A stretch of DNA of 64,000 nt from Rapana venosa (lineage: Eukaryota; Mollusca; Gastropoda; Neogastropoda; Muricidae), in contig CM054140.1 of NCBI GenBank assembly GCA_028751875.1, positions 15,883,212 to 15,947,211 of the forward strand. The letters run 5' to 3'. Below the pieces are notes generated by a model, which searched no databases, was not told where the DNA came from, and saw only the letters and a program-made list of their open reading frames with translations. This document shows, in pieces, positions 39,619 to 50,345 of the stretch. A program made the translations under genes and the position numbers. Position 1 is the first letter of the stretch, and every line of letters begins with the position of its first letter.

Positions 39619-41069
39619 TGAGTGTGTGTGTGTGTGTTCTTTTTCTTTGTCTGTAGCTTGATTATTCATTCTCCGCCTTTCTCATAACACACACACGCGC
39701 GTGCTCGTGGTTCTTAGCTCAAAAAAAGTAGTTTTTGTATACAGCGAAATTCGGCGAGTTGATTCAGTTAATAATCTGACTACTAACGGGAAGTCACTAG
39801 GGAGGCTGTGAATGTGGTTAGGGACTGTCGCCTGTCACACACAATATTTTCTCCCCCCCCCCTCTCTCTCTCTCTCTCTCCACACACACACGCACGCACG
39901 CGCACACACACTCTGTGCAGTTGCGGCATCCAAAAATTCAGACCGCCATCAGAATCCACAGGTAGAATAGAGTTTTGTAAAAAGAATAATAGATAAAGGA
40001 AATATCTTTAAAAATGAGAAGGAAAAAAAAGGAACTAGCAAAATGTCTAGAGCTGGTTGTGTGTGTGTGTGTGTCTAAGAAGAGAGAGGGGGGGGAGGGA
40101 GGTATACCCGAAGGAAGGAAGGAGGGAGGTGGTGATTGCAGTAGTGGGGTGGAGGGGGGGAGGAGGAGGACAGTGTTTGATGTTTGCAGTGTCGCGCCAG
40201 GCTGTCGGGTGAGGGGCCTGACAGCTCATGGCGCTGACTGATTATCCGCTGTGTGCAAATAGTGTAGCTTGCCTGCCTGCCTGTCTACCCGCCCGCTTGC
40301 CTCTATCGCCACCCACCCACTCTACACCCACCCCTTACCCTTTTCTCTTCTCTCTCTCTCTCTCTCTCTCCTCCCTCCCCCCTCCTCCCCTCCTCTCCCT
40401 CCCCCACCTCCCTCTACCCCGATAATGAGATTTGCATCATTTATTTCTGTGTGTGTGTGTAGAAGTGGAGAGAGAGAGAGAGAGGACTGTGTGTTGGTGT
40501 TGTGTGTGTAAGAGAGAAAGTGTGTGTAGGTGGGTGATAATGCACTCGCAAGTGTGTTTGTTGTGTGTGCCTTTTTCTGTCCTTTCTTCCCGTTATTTTC
40601 TTTTCCTGTCTTATTTTTCCATCTTTTTTCCCCTTACTGTCTTTCCCTCCATCCTTGCTTTCCCTTTTTTTGTTCACATCTTTTTCCTATCAGCTTTTGC
40701 CCCATCTTTTTGTTCCTTGTATTTTGATAGACTGGTTTACTTAGCAGAGTAGCGCGCACGTGGTGTGTGTGTGTGTGTGTGAAAGAATAGAGAGGGCTGG
40801 GCAGACTATACAAGCACCCCTTTTAAGTCTGCTTCACTTAGCCTCTGTGTCTTTCTTTTTGGGGAGGGGGGTTTCCAGTACAGTAAAAAATAATGCTTTA
40901 GCACAAAGAAGGGTACACATTCCTTTACAACAGTTCAGACGTGGTAGTCGGTAGTGAATCTCTGTATCCTTCTTGTCCTTTTGTGCAAAACTGCCCTCTG
41001 AACAGTAGACTTGACTGATTTCACTTGACTTTTTTTTTTAAAGAAGTCGTTGGGGCCATTGCTCTGATT

Positions 41070-41440
41070 TTTTTCATGCAGTGTGTCGTAGGATATATTA
41101 ACGTAACGCAGCCCATCCCTCTCCAGGTAGCAGGGTGCATGCTAGGTATGTTTGCGTCACCCACACCACCGGCCATCGCTCGCCTTCTACCCTAGGCAGA
41201 CTGGCTTTGATATGTTTGCAATACGTTTTGAATACATGTGTTCACACTCAGGATTTCCGTTCGTAGCCTCGTCCGAAGGTCTTATGGGGCAGTGGCGTTA
41301 GTACCATCCATTGTTAAAAGTCCAGGGAAACAAATTCCCTTGATTGGGCTTCTCAGCAGAGGCTCCAACCCCAACCCTCAGTCACCCTCAGAATTATTAC
41401 GAGTATGAGCTTCTAACCCACTAGGCTGGCCCACCCCTGC
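41070..41440 (-). mobile_element. SINE-C-like element
   Basis: On the minus strand, a degenerate tRNA-like head (CCTAGTGGGTTAGAAGC near 41428) is followed by a body that ends near 41080-41170 with the complement of cccatccctctccagg, gtgcatgctaggtatgttt and cacccacaccaccggccat. The last blocks recur at 62945-63312 and more weakly at 43073-43165 and 52440-52570. It lies in the EYA intron between exons a and b. Confidence 0.65.
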
Positions 41441-41758
41441 AGTATTCTTAGCGTTCTTGTCTGGAGTAAGCCTTTATAACGACAGAGAGGAAGGAGTTCC
41501 TGAATTGGGAATCACTTTTGTTGTTGTTGTTTTGTAGTAATAGTAGCCTTTCCTGCTGTTGTCAACCTAGCGAGCACAAGCTGTCATAAAGCAGTAGACA
41601 TTATTCAGAAAAAAAATAGTAGTAGAGGAAAACAAATGCAGGTGACCACTGAAGAACTTCTCCATCATTCTAAAATTGATGTATCAAAGATTCAACAAAA
41701 ACTTACTTTCATGAAAAAAAAATTGGCCATAGCTACCTTCGTGTATTGTGTGTATTCT

Positions 41759-41760
<2 letters not shown>

Positions 41761-41793
<33 letters not shown>
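41761..41793. repeat. Run of 33 G in EYA intron
   Basis: The longest uninterrupted homopolymer seen in the window. It lies in the intron between exons a and b. Confidence 0.97.
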
Positions 41794-42218
41794 CTGGCTC
41801 GCAGAAGTCTTGGGTTATTAACAGAGGAAGGAGACAATTACACCTCCTCAGCTTAGCAAAACACACGAGGTCCTAGTACTTCTTGGAGTGGTAATTCAGG
41901 GCGGGTTTGCCATGAGTCAACCAGTTAATGCAGAGTGTCAACATTAGGACACCGTGACGCACTGTACATGGGGTGTGTGTGTGTGTGTGTGTATTCTCCT
42001 GGGAGCTATGGAATGGGTTCAGATTAGGGGGCCGTCTCTGAGTATTACATGTACAACTCGCATGCACTCATAAAGTACGTGGGTCCTTATTTCATTGTCA
42101 TGTGCATGCACACATATGTACACGCTTGCGTGCGCGCACGCACACACTTTATATTTTCCCGTTTCACTCCCGCCCCTCCCTCCTTAAGTGTTTTTTTGTT
42201 GTTGTTTTGTTGTAGTTG

Positions 42219-42505
42219 AGGAGGCACCGTGGTCGAGTGGTTTAGGCGGTCAACTCGTGATCCAGAGGTCGCGGGTTCGATCCCCCGCTCGGCTCGGTGT
42301 TGTGTCCTTGGGAAAGACACTTTACTCCTATTTTCCTCCCTCACTCCACCCAGGTGTACAAGTGGGTACCAGCTCCGCTGGGGAAGTATCTGGCGACAGA
42401 CTAGCGTCCTGTCACAGGGGTGGTGAAAAACCATCAGTTCGCTTAACGCTACAGAAACCGGGATAAGCTCCGGCTCTATGGGCCTTCTGGCTCGAAAGAA
42501 CATAC
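42219..42505 (+). mobile_element. Complete SINE-A copy with 13-bp target-site duplication
   Basis: A 287-bp element begins AGGAGGCACCGTGGTCGAG, with A-box-like TGGTCGAGTGG and B-box-like GGTTCGATCCC from a tRNA ancestor. The TTGGGAAAGACACTTTACTC body resembles central domains shared among animal SINEs. It is flanked by a perfect 13-bp duplication TTTGTTGTAGTTG at 42206-42218 and 42506-42518. It lies in sense orientation in the EYA intron between exons a and b. The tRNA-like head lacks a convincing full cloverleaf, so it is not called as a tRNA gene. Confidence 0.9.
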
Positions 42506-42876
42506 TTTGTTGTAGTTGGGGGTGTTTTTTTGGGGGGCGGGGGGGAGTAGTTTTATAACCTTCAAAAAAAATACTCTGAAAATTCAACAAACTATGCAAA
42601 CCGAAAACAAGTAGAGCTACCCAAAAGAAATAATAATTAAAAAAAAAATTTTTAACCCATGATATTCTGTTTACGTTTGTTCAAAATTCAAAGATGACTG
42701 CAATCCGTAGATCTATGTACCTGTGCATGATTAAAAATGACAGGTGAAATTCAAAATTGTAACTAGAGGTTTTTTTTCTTCTTTTCTTATTCCCCTCCCT
42801 CGGTCTGTCACAGCCGTCAACTAAACGAGCCAAATGGAGCTGACAAACAATTTGTACATGTGTTGTTTTTTTTCAG

Positions 42877-42935
42877 GAGTGTGATCAAGTTCATATAGAT
42901 GACGTATCATCAGACGACAATGGTCAGGATTTAAG
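42877..42935 (+). CDS. eya: EYA coding exon b
   Basis: The exon has 59 nt, starts in phase 0 and ends with two bases (ag) of a Ser codon completed by the next exon. The acceptor tttttttcag follows a strong T-rich tract; the donor is aag|gtgagt. It encodes ECDQVHIDDVSSDDNGQDL, an acidic, near-invariant EYA segment. It is the smallest coding exon seen here. A full-length SINE with target-site duplication (42219-42505) lies about 370 nt upstream in the same intron. Confidence 0.96.
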
Positions 42936-43072
42936 GTGAGTTACTTCATAGTGATAAAACGGTATGCGCTGCCTTTTTTTTTCTTTTTTTTTGTAAAGTA
43001 CACAACTCGGTCTTTGTCTCAGGACTGTCTATGATTAGGTTTGACTTCCTTTTTTTAAAATATATTTTAAAC

Positions 43073-43165
43073 TCCATGATGAGTTTATGGGACACGGCAC
43101 TGAAACTCCAGGCAGTCTTTGTCCTGGGGGATTTGAATTTAGCACAGCCTGCCCTTTTCCAGGTC
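43073..43165 (-). mobile_element. SINE-C-like fragment in EYA intron
   Basis: gatgagtttatgggacacgg, actgaa and then cctgcccttttccaggtcac correspond in order to the left end of the copy at 62945-63312 (cctgatgggatacggcactg, cccatccctctccaggcac). Diverged and partial. Confidence 0.5.
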
Positions 43166-43452
43166 ACAGACAATAATGAAAATCCATATTGCTTGTCTGC
43201 ATTGTTGATAAAAGTACTTGGGTGTGTCATGCAGGAAATAATGGAACAAACAATAGTCTTACATGATTTGAAGCAAAGAAGACCAGTCCTTTACAGACAT
43301 TTTCAAATTTACTTTCTTATTTACTTTCATGTTTTTATAGAGAGAATTGTAATCATGTTTTCATTCAGACTGTTTTAGATAGGTAATTCTTAGTCTCGTG
43401 CGTCTGTGGTACAGCTATAGACAATTACATTGTAATTAATTGTTGTTTTTGC

Positions 43453-43680
43453 ATAGACATTAGATTAGATTAGATCGTAGTACCAGTAATAATGAAACTA
43501 CTAGTTATTTTAGATCATAGTAGCAGTACTAATGAAACAACTAGTTGTTATTTTTGCAAGGACATTAGATTAGATCGTAGTAGCAGTACTAATGAAACAA
43601 CTAGTTGTTATTTTTGCAAGGACATTAGATTGTGTTGCAGTAGTAATGAAACTAGTAATTATTTTTACAAAGACATTGTA
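43453..43680. repeat. About 60-bp tandem repeat in EYA intron, about four units
   Basis: gacattagattagatcgtag, cagtactaatgaaacaacta and gttgttatttttgcaag recur. The units covering about 43515-43560 and 43561-43620 are nearly identical over most of their length, and the flanking units are shorter or diverged. It ends about 80 nt before the exon c acceptor. Confidence 0.8.
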
Positions 43681-43763
43681 TGGTAGCAGTAGTAGTAGTA
43701 AGTAACGAGACTCGGTCACCTTCCCAAACGAATAGTGTTATCTCCCTGACTTTGGTGTGGCAG

Positions 43764-43924
43764 CAACTACAACTTCTCCACGGACGGGTTCCATGCAGCA
43801 GCCAACAACGCCAACCTGTGTCTGGCCACAGGGGTGAGGGGCGGCGTGGACTGGATGAGGAAGCTGGCCTTCAGGTACCGCCGCATGAAGGAGCTCTACT
43901 CCAGCTACAGGAACAACGTGGGAG
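43764..43924 (+). CDS. eya: EYA coding exon c
   Basis: The exon has 161 nt. Its first base completes the Ser codon, 53 whole codons follow, and one base (g) of a Gly codon is carried to the next exon. The acceptor is tgtggcag|c and the donor is ggag|gtacgt. It encodes [18 protein letters not shown], then [19 protein letters not shown] and [13 protein letters not shown]. These are the conserved helical cap residues of the EYA domain. Codon use is GC-rich (many third-position C/G), unlike the AT-rich intron next to it. A run of about 20 C followed by about 90 nt of CT repeat starts within 40 nt of the donor. Confidence 0.96.
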
Positions 43925-43962
43925 GTACGTTGTCCCCCGTCCTGTCTTAGGCCTCCCCCACC

Positions 43963-43993
43963 CCCCCCCCCCCCCCCCCCCTCCTCTCTCTCT

Positions 43994-44027
<34 letters not shown>

Positions 44028-44032
44028 CGGCC

Positions 44033-44073
<41 letters not shown>
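43963..44073. repeat. C run plus (CT)n tract after EYA exon c donor
   Basis: About 20 C followed by about 90 nt of interrupted CT array, beginning about 40 nt after the exon c donor. Confidence 0.95.
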
Positions 44074-44076
<3 letters not shown>

Positions 44077-44781
44077 TACAGTATGTTTTCTAGGCTGTTG
44101 GCCTCGACTTTTGGAGTTGTATCAGATCGGATCTCCCTGCAGGGTACATACTGAATTTGGTCTACACCATTTTTAAAAAAAATTTTTTTACTGGATTCTC
44201 GCTCAGTCAGTTTGTACTGGTCATAGCAGATGAAAGTTGGTTGTCTATACAGGGATTGATTATGAAAATGTTTGCATTTAGTTAAATATGATGTCCTTTT
44301 TTTAATGTAAAATATCAGCTTCAGTATCAACCTAACCCATTTTGGTTTTCAGCAAGTCTGAAAACGGTATTATCACTGCCAATATCCTGCCAGTTTGGGT
44401 TTCAAGGCTAGACTATGTGAAGGGCTCAACAATCCCCCTTTTTTTCCAAACGTTTGCTTATTTCAAACTTTTAATTAACAGCAGTAGCTTATACTTCAGC
44501 AGACTTATCATTTTTCAAAACATGTTTCTTTCTATAAAATGCATATTTTATTACCAAATTTTGTCCCCAAATGTCATCACCCCATTTTGAACAGGCCCTT
44601 GTCCTTTGTTAAATGTAATGCAGATATCCTTTTTAAATGGTATCAGATTCTTTTGTAACAGACCCTTAACTTCAGGTAAACTCTGTAGACTGTTGCAACT
44701 GAGCATGTAAGCAAAGCAAAGCAAAGCGAAGCCTTTACAACTCACCATGCATGAAGGAAGGAACGTGCTGTGGGGTTGCAG

Positions 44782-44896
44782 GTCTGCTGGGCCCCCAGAA
44801 GCGAGAGCAGTGGTTACAGCTGCGGCAGGAGATCGACACCCTGACGGACCAGTGGCTCAACCTGGCCCTCAAGTCCCTCTCCATCATCACCTCAAG
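44782..44896 (+). CDS. eya: EYA coding exon d
   Basis: The exon has 115 nt: two bases completing Gly, 37 codons, then ag of an Arg codon. The acceptor is ggttgcag|gt and the donor is tcaag|gtaggc. It encodes [18 protein letters not shown], then [19 protein letters not shown], the conserved helix pair preceding motif II of EYA proteins. The donor overlaps the start of a (GGCA)n tetranucleotide tract (about 44899-44922), so repeat change could touch the splice-site context. The preceding intron is about 860 nt and AT-rich. Confidence 0.96.
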
Positions 44897-45408
44897 GTAG
44901 GCAGGCAGGCAGGCAGGCAGGCAATAGGCCTCGTGGCCCAGACAAGCTTGCTTTCTCTGTAGGGGGTAGTGGGGAAGTCCCCGCCTGCACAAGAAACGTT
45001 TCCAAACAATACAGTTCTAGTCAAGCCTCACTCACAGGCATTATACACAACTAATCATTCACTTGCTGGTAACTTACAGTACTAGCCTGTTTCATACATA
45101 TCTAATGCCAAACCAAAGTTTGAAAAGAAAATGTCTGAAAATTATCTTGCGGTGTGATGTACCATAAAGTTCATTGTGTTTCTTAACAAATTATATTACT
45201 GCCTGCGTTGTTTTTTTTTAAATTCAGATTTTTGTTGTTGTTGAGAAAGTAAATTTTCCTATGTAAAATGCAGACTGCCCTTTGCAAGGAGTGCTGAACC
45301 ACTTGCTTTCTTTCCATGTTCATGTACATCATTTGCGTATGTGACCAGGATGTCCTCATCATTTGAATGGAACTCTCATGTTACTGTCTTTTTCTTCTCC
45401 ATTTCCAG

Positions 45409-45530
45409 AAGCAATTGTGTGAACGTGTTGGTGACAACGACACAGCTGGTGCCTGCTCTGGCCAAAGTCCTTCTCTACGGATTAGGGGGCGTCTTCAATA
45501 TCGAGAACGTCTACAGTGCCACCAAGATAG
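45409..45530 (+). CDS. eya: EYA coding exon e (catalytic motif II)
   Basis: The exon has 122 nt: one base completing Arg, 40 codons and one base of Gly. The acceptor is atttccag|a and the donor is gatag|gtcagt. It encodes [19 protein letters not shown], then [21 protein letters not shown]. The VTTTQ element carries the motif II threonine of the HAD phosphatase fold (central Thr, residue 152 counted from the first in-window codon). The SATKIG tail leads into the motif III lysine in the next exon. Phe-Asn replaces the Phe-Pro I remember from vertebrate EYA (VFPIEN), a mild difference. Confidence 0.96.
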
Positions 45531-46302
45531 GTCAGTAGTCTTCGGCGTTACAAATATTGATAGCTTCTGGGTCACAGCACACCTTTCAGCGTTGTGCTTC
45601 CCTGCCATCTTGTGACAGTCTGCTACACACAGCTCTGACTGGAAAGAAATAACCAATGGGCCAGGAAGCAAATGTTACTTTCTTAAGTTCAAGTATAAAG
45701 GCTACTAGTGGAAATATATCATCTCCATGATTTTTAGGCATTTTCTGTGATTTCTTTTTGTTGCTTTTCACTACTTTTCTACAGAAAACATGAACGTTAA
45801 ACAGAAGTAATTACTTTTCTTCCTAGGATTGAACTTGGATTGTTCAATAATATTGCAGACAAAACTATCCTGCACCACCTTACATGCTTTTATAGAGGTG
45901 CATATTGAAATCAAATAAAGGTTCATATTTTATTATATACACTTAAATACTGGCATTGAGTAACAAGGGGTGATATTTCACTTGATAGGCATTTTCATGG
46001 GCAGAAAGTTTTTCTCAGACAATAATTTTTATATCATGTTACCACTAATGTGGACAGATCTATTTCAAGCAGTGGCATTGTATACATGAATATTTTAAAC
46101 CAGATAATGCACTGCATTTGTTCTATCGCTGGAATTTAGAATCTTGACTCACAGCAACATTTTAAAGACTGAACACTAATGCTGAAGTCTGTTGATCCCA
46201 GCACACGCTCACTGTTTCTCTTAGGCATAATGAAACTGTTTCCAAAAAAATATCTTGTTCATAATTAGGATTCTCAACTCAAAGGTATTTGTGCATGTGC
46301 AG

Positions 46303-46403
46303 GCAAGGAAAGCTGCTTTGAACGTGTGGTATCTCGGTTTGGACGCAAGTGCACCTATGTTGTTGTCGGTGATGGGCGAGATGAGGAATCGGCAGCCAAA
46401 CAG
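46303..46403 (+). CDS. eya: EYA coding exon f (catalytic motifs III and IV)
   Basis: The exon has 101 nt: two bases completing Gly, then 33 codons, ending in phase 0. The acceptor is gtgcag|gc and the donor is cag|gtacca. It encodes [15 protein letters not shown], then [18 protein letters not shown]. The first Lys (residue 184) fits motif III. Asp 206 in GDG fits motif IV, which ligates Mg2+ in EYA structures. The acidic tail is RDEE where the vertebrate form I recall is VEEE; charge is kept. A (GT)n tract begins about 22 nt after the donor. Confidence 0.96.
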
Positions 46404-46426
46404 GTACCATAGATTGAACCTTCCTC

Positions 46427-46458
<32 letters not shown>

Positions 46459-46983
46459 AAGAATTACTGATTTTGCAGTGATAAATGTGTCATTCTTAAA
46501 TGGTGATGGAAGTTTCACCTAGCATGCCGAGAATTTAGGTAACATAAAATACCTCAGAAGTTATGTATTCGAGCAAAAATATCAAGTCTCCAAATTCATT
46601 TTCTAGAAAGCTTTAAAATCAAATCCGTGGTGCCTAGTCATTGTTATCATCTTTTACTGTTGCTCAAGTTATTGTAAATTTGGGGATGGGTTTAATGGGA
46701 CGCTCACAACTATAATGAAAACACATTTATGACGTCTGGTGGTATTGAATGAAAGCTAAGATTAATGGTGCCAGGTTATTCAGCTTTAGCCATTAACAGC
46801 ATGACGTGTTCATACGATAGGACAGATAGATTACAATCATAGCCAATATCAAACATCACACACACACACACACCTGTGAACGGTTGCGCTCATTGATAGT
46901 TCAGCCTTCATCATGTAACTGAAGGATAGAAGTGGTAATAGTCACGGTGTAGCGTGGAACTGAACAGCTGCGCTTGGTTTCAG

Positions 46984-47064
46984 ATGAACTGGCCTTTCTG
47001 GCGGATATCCAACCACTCTGACCTGGCCGCCCTGCATCACGCCTTGGACCTGGGCTACCTGTAG
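46984..47064 (+). CDS. eya: EYA terminal coding exon g with stop
   Basis: The last coding segment has 81 nt: 26 codons and TAG (47062-47064). The acceptor is ggtttcag|atg and the entry is phase 0. It encodes [19 protein letters not shown], then ALDLGYL. FWRIS and an end in -YL directly before the stop are characteristic of EYA proteins, so the C-terminus is complete. The first codon is ATG but it is an internal Met of the conserved motif. The exon continues into the 3' UTR. Confidence 0.97.
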   Translation: MNWPFWRISNHSDLAALHHALDLGYL

Positions 47065-48831
47065 GCAGGGCCCCCCTCCCCCCCTCCTCTCTGCACCCTC
47101 CTGTCCAGCCGTCAACTGTCTGGCAGCTGGATCTGGTTGGAACAAACAAACAAACAAAAAACATGGATTTTAGTGCCTGAAAATAAACCTCTTCAATCTG
47201 TTGCCTCTGTGGGTCATTGGATTACACTGTGCGGCGGGAGGTGGATTGTGAACACCTACTTCAGAACACGAACACCGGGGAAACCTCAGTGCTGTGGCGT
47301 TCACCAGTTCGTTGCTGATTGTGGCCTGGTGGGTAATGGGAGCTGGTCCGTGCTCTGAACATATGCACTACTTACTCCCACCCCTAGAGTCTTGTGTTTG
47401 AAGTCCTCCTGGGATGATTTCTTTACTATGGTGTACAAGGAAATGTGCCCTCAAGACCGGATCTGCCTGGGCCAAGCTTTTCTGAGCCTGCAGTTGGATC
47501 TGAACGTTCTACGCGGGGCAGTTTTGTGTGAAAGGCCTGTACTTCTACTACATCAGCAGCAGCAGCAACTGGAGCATCAAAGTCTATGCTTGTCAGCTGA
47601 TCATGGTTGGCATCCAAATATTTGGTGAAGTGTGTGTGTGTGACTGTCACTTCTCTGAAATAACTTCGTGTTGAAGACTTGTGTTGGATCCTGTTCAGAG
47701 GGAACAAATGCTTAGTGCAGAACAAGAAAAGAGTAAATTAATGCCAAGTAGAAAGTGGAAGGACAGACAGTATGCAGAAGATGCTCGCTCCATGAAGCAG
47801 CCACACAGGGATGTGCTCAGAAACCCAGAGGCTGTGTTAAAAAGAAAAAAGCCAATCCATTTCCAAGTGATTGTGAGCTATTTTCACACACAGTTTGGGG
47901 TGACTTCGGGGTTTTTTTGTTTTTTGTTTTTATTTTTGGTATGTTACCATGACTTATTTTTGCCCCGATATGTTGGTATAACGTGACTAAACCATCTGTT
48001 GTGATCACTTTCCCCCCCTCTCTCTTCTTCACATGATGATTGTGATCACTAATGTTGCATTAGAAATTGTTGGCGACTTTTTTCAATTCCTATGAAGAAC
48101 CAAAGATCCATCAAATAGGTATGTATTTGCTTCATGTTCTGTGTATATTTCTTTTAACAGCAATCATAAAACCGGCGATTTTAGTTACCTGTGTCAGGTG
48201 CCCAGGTTCATTATGATTTATTCAAACAGCTGGCATCTTTAAAAAGAAGGCATCATAAAATCATGCTGCTTTGGTAGAAGAAGAGAGATGGGGAAACCAA
48301 GGTATTGCCTGGAATCATGCTGTTGTAATGACAATCACATTTGAAGTAATCATGGCATGCTCCTTCCTATTGAGGGAAAGGTAAGCTTTTCCTTCTGTTT
48401 CTTTTCTTTCGAGCGCTTAACCTACAGTTTTAAAATGGATAGAGTTATATAAGAGTTATTACACTGTAGCTTTGATGAAATGGGAAACTTCTGCAGCATG
48501 CAAGAAAAATGAAGCGAGGAAATTTTTTATTATTTGGTTAAATAAGCTCTTTTTTGTAACAATTTGTGCATGGATGTGGTGATTATGTGGAAAATGAAAT
48601 TAGGCATCTTGGATATTTTAACCTTTTTACTGCAGGTAACTTTAGTATGATGTCTTCATGAAGAGTAATGAGAAATAAAGGAAAATGATTTTTTTTTAAA
48701 CAGGAAAAAAAATGGTATGCTTGGGTGCTTTTAAGTTGAATGTGAGATTGCAGAATATCATGGTGGACATAAATGCTGGGATGGATTAGTTCATTTCCAG
48801 ATCAAACATGTATTCCGCCTTTGTTATTGAA

Positions 48832-48875
48832 TAAAGAGGGCAGTAAGAAAAACCCTGTGCGTTTTTATCTTGTGT
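48832..48875 (+). terminator. Candidate intermediate poly(A) signal
   Basis: AATAAA near 48832 lies about 1.77 kb after the EYA stop. It is followed by an A-rich point and then cctgtgcgtttttatcttgtg, a GU/U-rich downstream element. It could give a medium-length EYA 3' UTR. Confidence 0.45.
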
Positions 48876-50093
48876 ATAAATAAATAAATATATGTACTCA
48901 GTGTGGGTGTTCATTCCACAAGCAAGCAGGTTGCTGGGGAATCACATACATGTAATTAAGCTGTTCAAGACTTGGGGAAATTGAACCAGCGCTGAGCAGT
49001 AGTTCTGTTGACTGCAACATAGGCTGTTGGAATGCAATAGGTAGGAGGGGGTACTATCCTGTAATAACAGAGAAAAACAGGCTAAAAGCTCTGTACAGAA
49101 ACAAAACATTTGAAAACCATCCTTTCAGCGATACAAAAAGATAGAATTACAAAAGAATTCAAATCTAGATCAAACCTATGAACCCATCAGGGGAGAATTA
49201 CCTGAAAAGATCGCACTGCAAAAACCTTTTTACCTGCTAAATCATTGAAACTAAACAACATGAGAACTTGTATATATGGAATCCCCAAACTCACCAGCTA
49301 AAAATACATAAAAAAGACTGCACAAATCCGTTTTCCTGTTCAATCAATGACTGACTCTTTCATAGAAACAAAACAGCTGTGTAGTTTCCATCTTGGCGTC
49401 TGTTTTCAGTCAAACCCTATCGGAGTTCTCACTCAGTTAGAAAATGAAACCTTTAAATTGTAAAACTCTATGTACATATTGCAGCCAGTATCTTCTTGAA
49501 AAATCACACACATTTTTTTTTTTTTTTTAATTCACTAAAAAAGAAAATAATAATAAGGCATGAAGACATGAAATACAGCATTATTTCATCTAAAAAATAA
49601 AAGGAGACTTAATTTGAAGCAACATTCAATCTAAAACCATAACTGATACTCATTTAAGAAGAGAAGTGATGAAGTCCCTCCTGAAGGTCTGCTATGACGG
49701 CTTATCAGCAATGTTCACATATATAGCGTTTTTCTACCCTAGAAAGCTTTTTATAATAGTCCTTAGTTGTTCTTTTTTCTCTCCTCGCTGGTATCAATAT
49801 AACACCTTCCCACCAAACCAGACATTACCATTATTCCTTTGTGGTAAAAGCACTGATACTACTACACATTGACAGCCTCAGGGTATCCCTTCAAACCTAC
49901 TTTTCTCTTCAGTGGTCAGAAAGAAGTGATCAGTAAAGAAGTTAATAGTGTGAAGAACACCATTTTGAAGCAAAAGAGCTGTGGGGTAATAATACCAAGC
50001 TCATTTGATTGGACGTAGTTTGGAGAAATTGGTTCACGTCTTGCTTAAGTGGAGGAGATTTTTCCTTAACATTGGTCCAGACTCCCAAGAAGG

Positions 50094-50345
50094 CAGAAAA
50101 TAGACAAGAAGGAGGTGACAGGAAGAAAAGGAAAAGGCAGAAATAAAGAGAGGGATAGAAAAGTGGGAATTCCTAGCACATAATGTCCAGAAGGTGGGAA
50201 TGCTGTCTATACTGACAGGCCCCTGGCATCCCCATGCGAGAGAAATGGCAGTTCTTATGTGTATGAATGCATGCATAACATCTTGTGCGCATGTTAAAAC
50301 TGTATCTTTCACAGAGGAGCAGGCCAATTGTCTGGATAACATGAA
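50094..50345 (+). repeat. Dispersed repeat D, copy 2, joined to SINE-B-like body
   Basis: 50094-50225 matches 26655-26790 (aaggaggtgacaggaagaaa, ggcagaaataaag, cctagcacataatgtccaga, gggaatgctgtctatactga). The following 50262-50345 resembles the SINE-B body (gcataacatcttgtgcgcat, gaggagcaggccaattgtct). So repeat D may be the 5' part of a longer SINE-B variant. It lies in the inferred EYA 3' UTR. Confidence 0.65.

Noticed and set aside
42223..42300. tRNA gene on the + strand
   Set aside because: A- and B-box-like motifs are present, but the stems do not form a convincing cloverleaf. The sequence continues into a SINE body with target-site duplication, and a second copy exists at the window start.
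42087..42599. 170-codon open frame on the - strand inside the EYA intron
   Set aside because: Most of it is antisense to the SINE-A copy. Similar frames would arise from any copy of the element.
47389..47986. Open frames after the EYA stop (78-101 codons)
   Set aside because: The EYA C-terminus is complete at 47061. These frames are short, have no domain and fit 3' UTR sequence.
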